DNA from: Erigeron canadensis
Taxonomy: Eukaryota; Streptophyta; Magnoliopsida; Asterales; Asteraceae
NCBI RefSeq assembly: GCF_010389155.1
Contig: NC_057761.1
Span: 21,330,501 to 21,394,500, forward strand
Direction: 5' to 3'
DNA: 64,000 nucleotides
Part shown: piece by piece, positions 34,420 to 45,138 of the stretch
Layout: each line of letters opens with the position of its first letter
Numbering within the stretch: position 1 is the stretch's first letter
Notes under the pieces: generated by a model
Databases searched by the model: none
What the model was told of the DNA's origin: nothing
Seen by the model: only the letters and a program-made list of their open reading frames with translations
Position numbers and translations under genes: made by a program

Positions 34420-36066
34420 TCTGAAAATAAAATTACTAGACCATTATTAATGATAATTTTCTCAAATATTTGAAGATGCCTAAAATGTGTTTTAATATCT
34501 TTCAAAAATACTAAGATATCATCAATATAGACTATAATGAAATCACTATAAGGATTAAAAATGTCATTCATAATTTTTTGAAATTCCGAGGGGCATTTTT
34601 AAGCCCAAATGGCATAACATTCCATTCATATTGTCCAAAAGGGACATTAAAAGCAGTTTTATAAGTATCATTCTCACTAATTTGGATTTGCCAATATCCT
34701 GACTTTAAGTCAAACTTAGAAAAGATAAGTGCTTCATGTAACATATCTAATAAATCTTTTTTTTATTAGGAATTAGATATCTAATCCATTTTAAAACTTT
34801 ATTTATGGGCTTATAATTTATAACAAGACTAGGGACACCTCTTTCTTGCTCTGCATGTTTATTAACATAAAAAGCAGTACATGACCATTGTGATTTAGAA
34901 GGTTTATTAAACTTTTTTGTAAAAGGGTATCAATTTCTTTTTTACATAGATCAAGATATTGCGAGTTCATTTGACAAGGCCTAGCTTTTGTAGGTATTTT
35001 ACTTTCATGAAATTCATCTTCATATGGAAGATTTACGATATGCTTTTTCCTATTCCAAAATGCATTTGGATGATCATTACAAATTATTAGAGTAAAATGA
35101 TTGGTTAATAATTTAATTTTTTCTTTTAATTTGGGATTTTCTAATTTTTCTTCAATAGTGTTAATATTAATTTCTTTCTTTAAGAAAGTTAACTTGCTTA
35201 TTTTTTGTTATTAGTAAATCTTTTACTTCTGAGAGTGCTCTTGTAAAAGGTTGAGTAGTAAATTCAAAAGTTATTGCTTTATTATTAAAAGTTTCTGTTA
35301 TTCCGTTTTTATCAACCCCTTGTATTGGGAATATCTTCTTAATAAAAGGAGCGCCTAAAATCATCTGATTTGTTATATTTTTGATAAATATAAAATTAGT
35401 TGGTATGCAAACATTATTTTTGCATATTTTCACATTTTGTAGTTTATATTTTATATTCATTTTTCACCACTTGCTGTGCTTAATGAATGTGTAGTTTTTT
35501 GAAAATATTTAGTAGGAATTAATCCTTTTTGTAGACAATTTAAATCTACTCCACTATCAACTAGAGCTATAAATTCTTTTCTATAATGATTGTCTATTAA
35601 TAAATTAATCTTAACAAACCATTTTCTTGAAGTCACCATTTCCAGTGTAGCTAAAAAATCATTTTCCTTATTTGGAATAACTTCACAACAAGGGCGAACC
35701 AAAGGCTTGCGCGAAGGAAGAAGCAAATCAATCAGAATGGAGACAGGGAGGAGAGGTAAAAGATATATATTTTCGAGCCTGAACATATAAGCAACCTTCT
35801 ATCTGGCCTCTATACCAGTAGTGGAGTGGCTTGGTTTATTTTCTTTTATTATTGGATTAAGTTGTTTATTTTCTCCAATTATTTGATATTTTCCTTTTGT
35901 CTCTAAAATAGTAATTCTATTATCTAATTTATTATTATTGTTTTTGAGATTATTTATCTCGCCTTTTAAATTATTAATCTCATGTATTAAGTTTTGCATG
36001 GAGACAATAGTAGACAAATTGTCTTTTTGTTTTTGTTTAAGTATTTTATATACGACGGACATTGTA
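34420..36066 (-). pseudogene. Second pararetrovirus copy (copy B), partial
   Basis: Aligns with copy A from the coiled-coil linker (36,062-35,833) through protease (35,690-35,460, with the triad as DSGV) and the RT-linker to the RT palm. It stops just after the YIDD box, where copy A sequence ends near 34,425. A 146-bp foreign segment interrupts it at 35,686-35,832. Frameshifts occur within the RT part (for example near 34,590 and 34,755). It differs from copy A by scattered substitutions and indels, so the two are related but not recent identical duplicates. Confidence 0.85.
35686..35832. mobile_element. 146-bp insertion of unknown origin in copy B
   Basis: Copy A runs straight from GGAATAACTT to GTTTATTTTC, while copy B has about 146 bp between them. 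The insert is more GC-rich than its surroundings (GGGCGAACC, GGCTTGCGCGAAGG) and ends TAGTGGAGTGGCTTG. A CTT(G) repeat at the edges may be a short target duplication. No family recognised. Confidence 0.6.

Positions 36067-36151
<85 letters not shown>
36067..36151. repeat. ATT microsatellite, right edge of viral copy B
   Basis: About 28 uninterrupted TTA/ATT units directly abut the viral linker-coding sequence. Poly-asparagine and poly-tyrosine open frames across it are artefacts. Confidence 0.95.
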
Positions 36152-36845
36152 GTTTGAGCATGAAAAGTAGAGCTCAATCACAAAGTTAAAGAGTTTAACC
36201 ATGAAAATCATCAAGATCTCCTCAAAAAGAGTGCAAACCTAATAAACTCTTGACGAATCTAAGGTGTATGATGATTTTCCAATAGAGATGTATTGATCTA
36301 TGGAGGATATTAATGATATATGATTTTTATGTGATGATTGATTGATGATGAATGCTTATGAATATATATTGATGATGTTGTATATTCTCTGATATTTGCA
36401 GAGAGTGTTGTATCAAATATGTGTGTGATAAATTGATTGTGAATGAAATGTCCTGACAAACAATTGATGAGGCCTATTTATAGGCATCTGATTAGGGTTT
36501 TCTAGTACTTTGGGTCATGCAATATGGGCCCTGGCTCGATACGACAACATTAGGTATAGAACATTCCTTATTAGTCATTTGAATACTCATTTATCAATAT
36601 GTCAATGCTAATTTGGATTGATGTTAACCAATATCGAGCTTCTAGGCTTTGATATAACTCAATCGAGGTTTAGCCTCGATTTAGCTTACTTATATACCAA
36701 AAATGTTATTGAGGTCTAGGCATAGAAAGAAGACAACTGGGTCGAGCTCCATCTCTCTTTACCTTGCCAAGCTTGGCCAGTGGGGGCCACCCCATCTTTG
36801 CTTCACCTAAGCCTTACCAAGAGAGAATGTCTTCCTTTGTTTAGT
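36152..36845. other. Non-coding part of the intron insertion
   Basis: No gene and no match to other parts of the window. It may be viral intergenic DNA or a separate insertion. Several GATTGATGATG-type short repeats occur near 36,330-36,380. Confidence 0.45.
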
Positions 36846-37030
36846 TTCCCTTAGACACTTAGTTTTTTTCTAAGCTTAGATACTTTGTCCTTTCCTAGGC
36901 TTAGACACTTAGTCTTTTCCTAGCTTAGACACTTTGTCCTTTCCTAGGCTTAGACACTTAGTCTTTTCCTAGGCTTAGACACTTAGTCTTTTCCTAGGCT
37001 TAGACACTTAGTCTTTTCTTTAAGCTTAGA
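36846..37030. repeat. Minisatellite, about 24-25-bp unit
   Basis: Around seven head-to-tail copies of a unit reading CTTAGACACTTAGTCTTTTC then CTAGG, with variants TTTGTCC for TTAGTC. It lies 480 bp from a second minisatellite that shares the CTTAGAC...GTC core, so the two probably have a common origin. Confidence 0.85.
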
Positions 37031-37499
37031 CACCATTCCTTCCTTGGTAAGCCTAGGCATGGGGTCCACCTCCAACCTCAAAGCTTTTCCTCCTTGTCTT
37101 TTACTTAAGCCTTGGCTGGGCCCCCACTCCTTGCTTCCAGACTTAGACTTTGTCTATCCTTCCTTCTTTTAGACTTTGTCTAAACTTCTTTCCTTCTTTA
37201 TTTAAGCTTAGGCGCGGTGCTATTTCCATCCTTCTTGCTAAGCTTAGGCGTGGGGCCCATTTCCAACCTCAAGCCTCGACAACCGATCTTTAACATATAA
37301 ATGAATATATATATTAACTAGACTTAGACTTTATCCTTCCTTGGAGGCCTAGGCTGGGCCCCATGGCTTCCTCTCCTTTGCTTAAGGTTATATGCATTTC
37401 CGTTCTTACTTGTCTAGCCTTCCACTCTAAGGTTGGAAGCCTTTCCTTCCTTACTTGTCTAGCCTTTGAGGCCTTTTCTTCCTTACTTGTCTAGCCTTG

Positions 37500-37750
37500 G
37501 AAGCCTTTTCTTCCTTACTTTGTCTAAGCTTCCAAGTCTTCCCTCCTTAGACTTTGTCTAAGCTTCCTAGCCTTCCTCCTTAGACTTTGTCTAAGCTTCC
37601 AAGTCTTCCCTTCTTAGACTTTGTCTAAGCTTCCAAGCCTTCCTCCTTAGACTTTGTCTAAGCTTCCAAGTCTTCCCTCCTTAGACTTTGTCTAAGCTTC
37701 CAAGCCTTCCTCCTTAGACTTTGTCTAAGCTTCCCAGCCTTCCCTCCTTA
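37500..37750. repeat. Minisatellite with TTAGAC-ttt-GTCTAA palindrome, about 33-bp unit
   Basis: Six to seven tandem copies built on CCTTAGACTTTGTCTAAGCT followed by TCCAAGCCTTCC. Each copy carries a perfect 6-bp inverted repeat (TTAGAC/GTCTAA) around TTT, so it could fold as a short hairpin. Looser copies extend back to about 37,140. Spacers are repeat units, not unique sequences, so it is not CRISPR-like. Confidence 0.88.
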
Positions 37751-37856
37751 GTCTATGTCTTGCAAACCTTACTTTTTTGTATTTTTGTGAAGGCTCGACA
37801 TATTTGATTTTATATAATTAGGGATTTATTTTGGTGATAACTCACTATAATCATCA

Positions 37857-37857
<1 letters not shown>

Positions 37858-37900
<43 letters not shown>

Positions 37901-37901
37901 G
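37858..37901. repeat. ATT microsatellite, right border of the intron insertion
   Basis: About 14 ATT units, after which homology to unit 2 resumes at once (TATGTCTCCTC at 37,899, compared with 47,663). With the tract at 29,169 it brackets the whole 8.7-kb insertion. Confidence 0.92.
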
Positions 37902-38704
37902 TCTCCTCTTTAAGACATTTCTATAGGACCTAGGAAAAAGTAGTAATCATAGAAAAGACCTAATCTCAGTTCAGGAAGCAGTGTGTGCCTTTGTGTGTCT
38001 TGAGTGATATAAAAGAAGACCATTTCAGGAGAAATGGGTTTCTCAGGCATACCAGCTATTAAAGAAAAAAAAATGCATTTAAGATACGCAAGTCTTTATT
38101 TCTAAAGAACTCATAAAAAGGGACTGGAACTAGTTACCCAATTCACTTTCAATTATGAACTCCATTGTAGCAGACAATGTTTTATGTAAGTATCCTCTCA
38201 CAACATCTACATTTAGCAGATACTATTACTATCACAAGTATGGTAGACATCCAATGGTTATAAGTATACATAAGTGGTGAAACGTGGAATGAAGATCAAC
38301 TATTGAAGAATGCATACCTGGATGCTAATGTTTGCTCCATGGAAAGTATCGTAGAATTTATCTTGTTTTTCTCCATTTTTAAGAGTTATTGAAAATGGTA
38401 TCTGTCAAATTCAAGATCCGATATTTCCTAGAATTTTAAGTCACATATTACAATGAAATCGACAGGTTAAACACTTAAATCAAAATAAGCAACTAAAACC
38501 CTTTCACAATTTTGTTTAAGATAACATAGTTTACTGGTCATGGTCGGTGTAGAATTGAAAAAAATGGTATCAAATAAATAAAGGTACCGAATGAAATTCT
38601 TTTTTACATTCAACAAAACGTAAATATGACAGACATTAGGACAATAAGAAAATCCTTTTTTAATCTTTGAAATATAAGAGATATAGCTAAAATAAACATA
38701 TTAG

Positions 38705-38924
38705 GATAACATAACTGTACAAGTTGTTTTGAAACTATATACCTGAGATGTGCCAGCACCGATCTTTCCCGAAGGTTGAATCTCAATGCTCCTCTTCCTG
38801 AAAAAAGTTAATACTATCAACTTTTTCAAGATAAAAACGGCTTGCAGAAGTGAAAACCAGAAATAGCCTGATCAAGTACAACAGTTCTACATTGACTACA
38901 AATTTTTGCATTAATAAGTGTGTG

Positions 38925-38956
<32 letters not shown>

Positions 38957-39430
38957 ATAGGAATAGGCTTAAGAACACCATAAATTGATTCAATAATTTC
39001 AGCTGAACTTCCACGAACCTATCTCCTCTCACCAACATTAATTATAATAAGATATTTTTGCATTTATTATTTTTGCATTTATTATTTTTAAAGTTATTTA
39101 CATACAATACACAAAACTTTAGTTATTTCCTACTATAGACATTCGTTCAAAGTTTATTACGTTCCAGGATACTTATCCCTAGCATAATATAACTGTACAA
39201 GTTGTTTTGAAACTATATACCTGAGATGTGCCAGCACCGATCTTTCCCAAAGGTTGAATCTCAATGCTCCTCTTCCTGAAAAAAATTAATACTATCAACT
39301 TTTTCAAGATAAAAACGGCTTGCAGAAGTGAAAACCAGAAATAGCCTGATCAACTACAACAGTTCTACATTGACTACAAATTTTTGCATTAATAAGTGTG
39401 TATATATATATATAGAGAGAGAGAAGAAGG
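38705..39430. repeat. Local direct duplication of a VPS26C exon
   Basis: About 240 bp around one VPS26C exon occurs at roughly 38,705-38,955 and again at 39,182-39,425. Each copy ends in a TA then GA dinucleotide run. The duplicated exon (55 bp) has intact splice signals in both copies. Inclusion of both would shift the frame by 55 bp. Confidence 0.88.
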
Positions 39431-39560
39431 GAAACAGACGAACTGGTACAAATTTTCCCATGCAACATAGACGGTAAGATGAATACCACAGTGAGAAACA
39501 GAAGAAGGGAATTTGGTGATAATTTTTCCATACAATTGCTTCCTGATATCAATTAATCAA

Positions 39561-41414
39561 TCATTTTTGTTAACAATTCAACACTTTAAATAATACATTA
39601 ATAATCATATAAAAAAAAATTAGATTAGGTTTAAGACTTAAATGCGCATTTGGGCGATAAGTACGATTGGATCGGGAGAGTTTTATTTCAATAAACATTT
39701 TTTCATAACACAACTTCCTTCGTGATGATCGATCGATTATGTCTACCCCCGACGTACTTCAATACCGTTATATTTGTCACTTATCAAAAACCTTTTGAGA
39801 TTTTTTTCTTTCTTTTACGTCTTAGTTCAGTTTCCGGATTAATTTACAACAACACGTCAAACAATAAAATTTTGGGTATGGGTAGTTACATTTCAAATCT
39901 AAGTTTATATGGGTTTTACCATTAGTCCATTATCAATGGATAAATATTAGGCCCAACGGCCCAAGAAGTGGTTTAGGAGCGGTATATCTTTAGGGATTGA
40001 TTTCTGCTTACGGAATTCCCGATAGTATATTGATAAGCCACTTAGCCGTAACCTCCCCAAGATGGATGAACATATTTGATTGCATAAAATGCATCACTTT
40101 CAAAGAGTCATGTATACTTGTTGATAGTAAAAAGTTGTTGTAAAACTATCATTATTTAAAAGTAGCTCTAATTGTGTTTTTGAAATCCATATGTAACATA
40201 AATTCGAGATATAACTCTATACTTGGCTATATGATACGACTATTTGAATTAAAATGTCATAGTTTATGCCTTAATGTTTATGTTACGCTGTTAGTTTGTT
40301 TAGTATCATTAGGCATTTTATTTTGGGTCATTATTGTTTAGTTAATGGTGAATACTAGGTCTAGTGTGTTGATTGAGTTAATAGGAGTATTGATTTAATG
40401 GGTTAATGGTTCCTGATTTTCTGCTTGTCTTTAGTATTTTGCATTTGATGATTTGTACACCACCTGTTTTTGACCGTACACCATCAAATGTGCTTTTGAG
40501 TGTTGTACAGTACAATACTATATAGCATGTTTGGTGGTGTACGGTTAAAATGTGGTGGTGTATGGATCACTTCCCTGCATAATAAGATTGCAATTTAACT
40601 TTCATTTATTTTGTGACCATAAACAAATAGGGTTAAATCAAGTGAAAAACTCCACACCTTTGAAGACAAGGATTTGTTTATCACTTCCTACTATATGACT
40701 GTTTAGGGTAGGAGTAAGTCCGTTTATGTCTCACCTTTACCGTGACCATAAGTTCATTCCTTTGTACTCGGACTAGTAGCATGTCAGAAATTTAACTTGC
40801 ATCAATTATACTTGTTTGGGGTTTACTTGCATCTATTATACTTAGTTACTTGGGCTTTACTTGGGAGTAGTATTATATAATATAGATGCCTTATTGGGCT
40901 TAATAATAAGCCTCACATGTATCATACATATTGGCCTTGTATAATGATACTTTCTGTGGGTCGCAACCGCCCATACAAAATTACAAACTCATACCGGCCA
41001 TGCTTCTAAACAAATTTGAAATTTCCAAACATACAAATATATAAAAATAGCAAATAACAACTATATCAGCTTCATTCATGAGAACAAACAAAAAAAAAAG
41101 ACATGAACTCACTATTGCTCTAGATTATATCCTACATACAACACATAAAACACATAAACAAGGTTGTTAACCATAGTTTTATACAGTAGTTTATTACATG
41201 CTAATAATTGTATTTGTTCAAATATTAAACAAATACAACAATCATATGCCATAGTGAATTACTTGAACTAATATATATATAGCTCTAAAGCTTCTCTCTC
41301 TAGCGATTATAGTATTCTCCATACTTTATCAAATAGAATATATATTAGCTTATAATAAGTACCATGATTAGAAAACCATTTTGTAAACCACCAACGGAAT
41401 AGTTGGTAATTTAG
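39561..41414. other. Spacer with a small foldback repeat, no gene seen
   Basis: AT-rich, with no coding match. The arms of a small inverted repeat lie at about 40,450-40,485 (GTACACCACC...GACCGTACACCATC) and 40,530-40,562 (GGTGGTGTACGG...GTGGTGGTGTATGG), consistent with a short MITE. A first exon for the VPS26C-like gene was sought here and not found. Confidence 0.5.
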
Positions 41415-41775
41415 CTAATAAACACTACCAAGCTCCAAACCCATATTTGATTTGGATTTCTGAACGTTTTTGAACCTTTGAATGAATGCTTCAACTTGTC
41501 GATCCAACTCGTCTTGGCTTAGTATCCCAACGTATCTTTCGGTCCGATCTCTAAGTCTTGATGCACCCTCATGAAACGTCTTTGATTTCCTCAACTCCCT
41601 CTTATCATGAACCACCTTTTTCAATCTAATTCCCACTTCATAAATCATTCAAATCTTTAAACGTGTCATCCGAATTATTATTATTAAGTCATGATCACTA
41701 TGACTTGTGTTTTCCAATTTAGAAAACTTTATATTATCCTCCTCCTTGCAATCTTTAAATGTGTCCTCCAATGTA
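41415..41775 (-). pseudogene. DUF4408/cotton-fibre-type protein fragment, frameshifted
   Basis: The C-terminal 77 residues read cleanly and contain SQDELDRQVEAFIQRFK, the conserved C-terminal motif of plant DUF4408 (cotton fiber-like) proteins of unknown function. It is preceded by ERYVGIL. Upstream, sequence that could extend it (around 41,650-41,775, TFKDLNDL) is in another frame with a stop between, and the phrase TTTAAA-GTGTC-TCC is duplicated at 41,655 and 41,757. The N-terminal membrane segment usual for the family is not seen. Confidence 0.6.
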
Positions 41776-42235
41776 TGAAAGTTTATGCGATGGCGTAATA
41801 ATATCAACCTCCATCACACGGTTATTAGTTGAAATTCGTTAATTAAGGCAGTCCTCAATTATAGAAGGGACATGACAGTTAAGGCGGGTTGATTTTGGGG
41901 AGTATTTTACACTATCTACTCCCTATTAAAAATTATCCACCCATGTTAAATATTTATAAATTTGGAACATGCGATTTTACGTTTTTGTCCTTCCTCACCC
42001 CTTTAGTCTTCCATCTCCCAATAAATATCTTTCAATAAATACCTTCATCAAAAGCAGACACATTACACATTAATATCTGTCTTCCCTATACCCTAAAACA
42101 CACACAACGAATGTTGAATATCTCATCGAATCTTTGGAACTTTTTAGCCAAAGGACACTAAAATTTTACTAAAAATTTACTGAGTTATTTATTTTGTTTT
42201 TCAAACAAATTTCGATATAGTAATATATGTTAAGT

Positions 42236-42505
42236 TAGGGATGAGCCGAAAATCCCAAGTCCCGTCCCGATCCCGGTACCAGGAAGTGGTACCGAGTCCC
42301 ACGTGGGATCGGGACCGGTATTAAAATTTGATGATTTTCGGGATTGGGACCAGGATGGGACCGGGAAAATCCCGCGAACTACGGAATTTCCCGGTACCGT
42401 CCCGGTACCATCCCGATCCCGCCTTATTTGGGACCGGGACCGGTACCATGTTTTTGGGTTTTTGGGGACCGGTACAGGACGGGACCGGTCCCATGCCCAT
42501 CCCTA
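42236..42505. mobile_element. hAT-like MITE rich in CCGGTACC/GGGACCGG
   Basis: Starts TAGGGATGAGC and ends GCCCATCCCTA, terminal inverted repeats with one mismatch. It is 270 bp long and far more GC-rich than its surroundings. GGGACCGG, CCCGGTACC and TCCCGATCCCG motifs occur repeatedly in both orientations. Flanking octamers TGTTAAGT and GTTCAAGT are similar but not identical, compatible with a decayed 8-bp duplication. The three overlapping open frames are compositional. Confidence 0.8.
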
Positions 42506-43434
42506 GTTCAAGTAGTCTACTATTATGTAAATAATCCTTACAATTAGCAATTACACATCTTTAAGAAGTAAGAAACGCATAGAATGGAGTAGTTTCTGAA
42601 TGATGCAACATTGAAAAGTCTACAAAGGTTGTACATATTTGCAAACTTTTAGAGGTAAAAAGTAAAAACATAAATTTTAGAGGTAAAAAGTAAAAACATG
42701 CTTACTCAATAACCAGTTTATCAAATTGGCATGGTTTTTTTTTATATTAGACAAATACCCACGCGATGGTCTGCAACGATGGCGGATCCAGTTGGCAATT
42801 GTGGCGATACAACGTCTATTCATATGGATCCCGATCAAGCAAAAGTTGTAATTAACGAGATCAAAAGATTTCAAGATCAAGAGGAGATCGTAATTAAGGA
42901 TATTAAAAGATTTTAAGATTACAACAATCAAAACTCTGTCAATGATATCCGCCGGATATCATGCCCGTATAGATCAAAACAAATGGTTCAACTAGAAAGA
43001 GACAGAGTTGGCTAGATTGAATAATACCCAAAGTCTAGTTTTTACTGCATAAAGCCTCCTAAACCACAATTAAATGGAAATGATAAATCCTTCTAAAATT
43101 ATAAGAAGGTGACATGTGACATCCACGAATTATCTTTCCTAAACTTGGCCCTTGCTACATAATTATGAACATTAAGTGAAATAATTTTTAGCAAATTTAA
43201 ATTTGATCAAATTGTAACTCTGGTGAGAAATAGTTATCAAATCTGCAAGTCAAGTCTTAGACATGCAGCTCAATCAAATTTTGCAATTGAACAAAATAAC
43301 AACTAAGACACCAAAGAAAGAGGACATGATGGCAAAAAAAAAAAAATACCAGTGCAAAAGAATTCCACCTAAGACTTTGTACCACTCATGCAACTCAATC
43401 AAATTTTGCAATTTCACATGTATGTGGCCACTGG

Positions 43435-43630
43435 CTCTTGAAAGACTTTGTACCACTCATGAAACCATGTATACTATTAAATTCCTCATCATGACAAATT
43501 GATGATTGTGCAATTGATGCATACAATATTTCCTCTTGAAAGACTTTGTACCACTCATGAAACCATGTATACTATTAAATTCATCATCATGACAAATTGA
43601 TGATTGTGCAATTGATGCATACAATATTTC
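43435..43630. repeat. Direct duplication, 98-bp unit
   Basis: Two head-to-tail copies of a 98-bp segment starting CTCTTGAAAGACTTTG, at 43,435-43,532 and 43,533-43,630, with one or two differences. The other repeat units have a single copy at this place. Confidence 0.92.
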
Positions 43631-43863
43631 CAAAACACTGCAGTCAAGAAGCATTTGATGACAATAATAGGAGTAAATACGTTATGAACCCACAAGCTTT
43701 TTCTGTAAGTGGCCACTATCTCTTGAAATAATTTCTATTATCTTTGACTCCAAGTCTACCATTAAGATAGAGTACACTATCTCTTAGAAGACTTTAAGTG
43801 ATCCTTGACTTTAAGTCTACCATTAATATTTTTAAATGATAGAAAGTAACCTTAAAAAATTAA

Positions 43864-44154
43864 GGTCGCGTTTGGTTCGCAAATCTTCATGGAATTTGAT
43901 GGAATTGGAATTTAATTTCATTCCTTAGTGCGTTTGGTTGCTCAATGATGAAGGAATATCATTCCGTTGGAATGTCAACATTCCTTCATTTGATGGAATC
44001 TCCATTCCATGGGGATGAGGGAAGGAATCTCATTCCGTCTCTCACTTAAATCTTAAAAAAATGAAAAACATTCCGTCAAATTTCATTCCATTAGATTCCA
44101 ATTCCTTCAACAGATTTCATTCCTTCTAAAAACATTCTGTGAACCAAACGCGCC
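43864..44154. mobile_element. MITE with GCGTTTGGTTC terminal repeats
   Basis: The left end GGTCGCGTTTGGTTCGC and right end GAACCAAACGCGCC are inverted repeats, flanked on both sides by TTAA. Inside are many GGAAT/ATTCC motifs. The terminal phrase is very common among plant Tourist/Harbinger-like or hAT-like MITEs; the superfamily is not settled. Length is 291 bp. Confidence 0.8.
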
Positions 44155-44174
44155 TTAAGTATAAGAATTGGTTA

Positions 44175-44775
44175 AATTTTGAGAAAATTATATTTTTGGT
44201 ACCTCAACTTGGTAACTTTTGCACTTTTAGTCTCGAACTCAAAAAATTGCAGCTTTCATACTTAAAGTTTTGTGTTTTTTTCAGTTTTGGTACCACGTTC
44301 ATACGACATTGAATTTTTCCGTTAACGCCCTCACGTGACAAACACGTGAGGGCTATTTTTGTCTTTTGACCACTTTTTTTTCCTGAGAAAATTACAGTTT
44401 TGATACCTCAAGTTGTCAGTTTTTTCACTTGATCGGAATCTACTACAAACGAGATATTAACGAAATCTGTTACAGATGAATATATTTGCTACAAACGAGA
44501 TTAGATCGGAATCTGATGCATGGTGGGGAGGGAGATAGTCAGCAATCCTTTCTGGTGGTGTATGATTCATATAAGTGATCTGAATCTATTTATACATGTT
44601 TATGTATTGAATTTGGTATGGTACAGAGATATAGGTATACATGGATCATATGAATGTGTGTTGATTTTTAAGTGTATGTTATTTGATAGATGCTAATGTG
44701 TGAGATGAAAATTATAGAGTGAAATAAAAAAATGTTGTCTACTTGAGGTACCAAAAGTGTAAGTCCCTCAAAAAT
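44175..44775. repeat. Repeat with GGTACCTCAACTT inverted ends and G-box palindrome
   Basis: Begins near TTTTTGGTACCTCAACTT and ends near ACTTGAGGTACCAAAAG, an inverted pair. An extended palindrome GCCCTCACGTG-acaaa-CACGTGAGGGC lies at about 44,329-44,355. This phrase set recurs in many plant transposons. No coding content. Confidence 0.65.
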
Positions 44776-45138
44776 ACGTTTATTTTCCAATAATATACAA
44801 AAAAAAAAAAAAATACGTTAGCATTTTAAGGGAGATTACCATGTCATTTTGTATTATACTACTTGATTTGCTTGCGGTTAGGATGCAATATAGATTGACT
44901 TTTTGTCTATTTAACATATAATGGCGATAAATTATACTAGAAAAGGTTTGCTGGTTGGAAACTTGAGAATGCAATATCTGTTGAGTTTCTTAAATTATGC
45001 AAGTGTCTTGGCAACCTTTTTTTCTTTTTACTGTAATTGTTATATTTGGCTTTCCATTTCAACCAGAAATTTTTAAAACAAGATATTCAGGATATAGAAT
45101 ACATAGCGAATGATGAAAGCTGACAAACCAACACGTAC

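Larger units (their letters stand above)
29231..36066 (-). mobile_element. Endogenous pararetrovirus cluster (Caulimoviridae, florendovirus-like)
   Basis: The cluster holds degraded viral genes without integrase or LTRs. It includes a coat-protein CCHC knuckle, aspartic protease, reverse transcriptase and RNase H in pararetroviral order, two downstream ORFs, an inverted coat-protein fragment and a second partial copy. It sits between ATT microsatellites in an intron of the VPS26C-like pseudogene. The order of domains and the tryptophan-rich ORF after the polymerase suit endogenous caulimovirids such as florendoviruses; genus is an inference. Several frames are broken, so the locus cannot express complete proteins as it stands. 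Confidence 0.85.
26639..39560 (-). pseudogene. VPS26C: VPS26C (DSCR3)-like gene, near-complete, virus block in an intron
   Basis: Arrestin-fold cargo-recognition subunit of the Retriever-type endosomal recycling complex. Minus-strand exons: about 39,540-39,430 (GKIITKFPSSVSHCGIHLTVYV); a diverged exon near 39,370-39,300; 39,275-39,221, duplicated at 38,797-38,743 (RSIEIQPSGKIGAGTSQ); 38,401-38,318 (DKFYDTFHGANISIQ); 38,222-38,138 (YLLNVDVVRGYLHKTL); 38,055-37,960 (VFFYITQDTQRHTLLPEL); 28,791-28,607 (GELTVEASVLPIYS); 28,525-28,438; 26,851-26,752 (GPFSIEFK); 26,674-26,639 (VAMESLPLELI, stop). The 28,525-28,438 exon is 88 bp where unit 2 has 89. A CCCC run is CCC, shifting the frame before its conserved LLACPT-type end. 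No first exon is recognised. The 9.2-kb intron 28,792-37,959 holds the viral block. The single shift could be a sequencing error, but the exon duplication and missing 5' end favour a pseudogene. Confidence 0.8.
26288..43850. repeat. Segmental repeat unit 1 (VPS26C unit, expanded)
   Basis: The left edge (GTGCATATG, TATTTCTTTGCAATTA) matches the left edges of units 3 and 4. The right part (about 43,000-43,800) matches 48,700-49,790 and 59,080-60,130. The unit is stretched by the pararetroviral block (29,169-37,901), by VPS26C exons lost from the other units, and by AT-rich DNA at 39,560-41,400. Only a small remnant of the ABCD exon zone is left, near 41,795-41,960. Confidence 0.8.

Noticed and set aside
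29231..36066. LTR retrotransposon of gypsy type as explanation for the RT
   Set aside because: There is no integrase after RNase H, no LTRs, and the Trp-rich downstream ORF and coat-protein motifs are pararetroviral.
35938..36214. Poly-tyrosine and poly-asparagine open frames
   Set aside because: Translation of the ATT microsatellite only.
37500..37750. CRISPR-like spacing of a palindromic repeat
   Set aside because: Spacers between palindromes are themselves repeated, the genome is a plant's, and no cas genes exist. It is a minisatellite.
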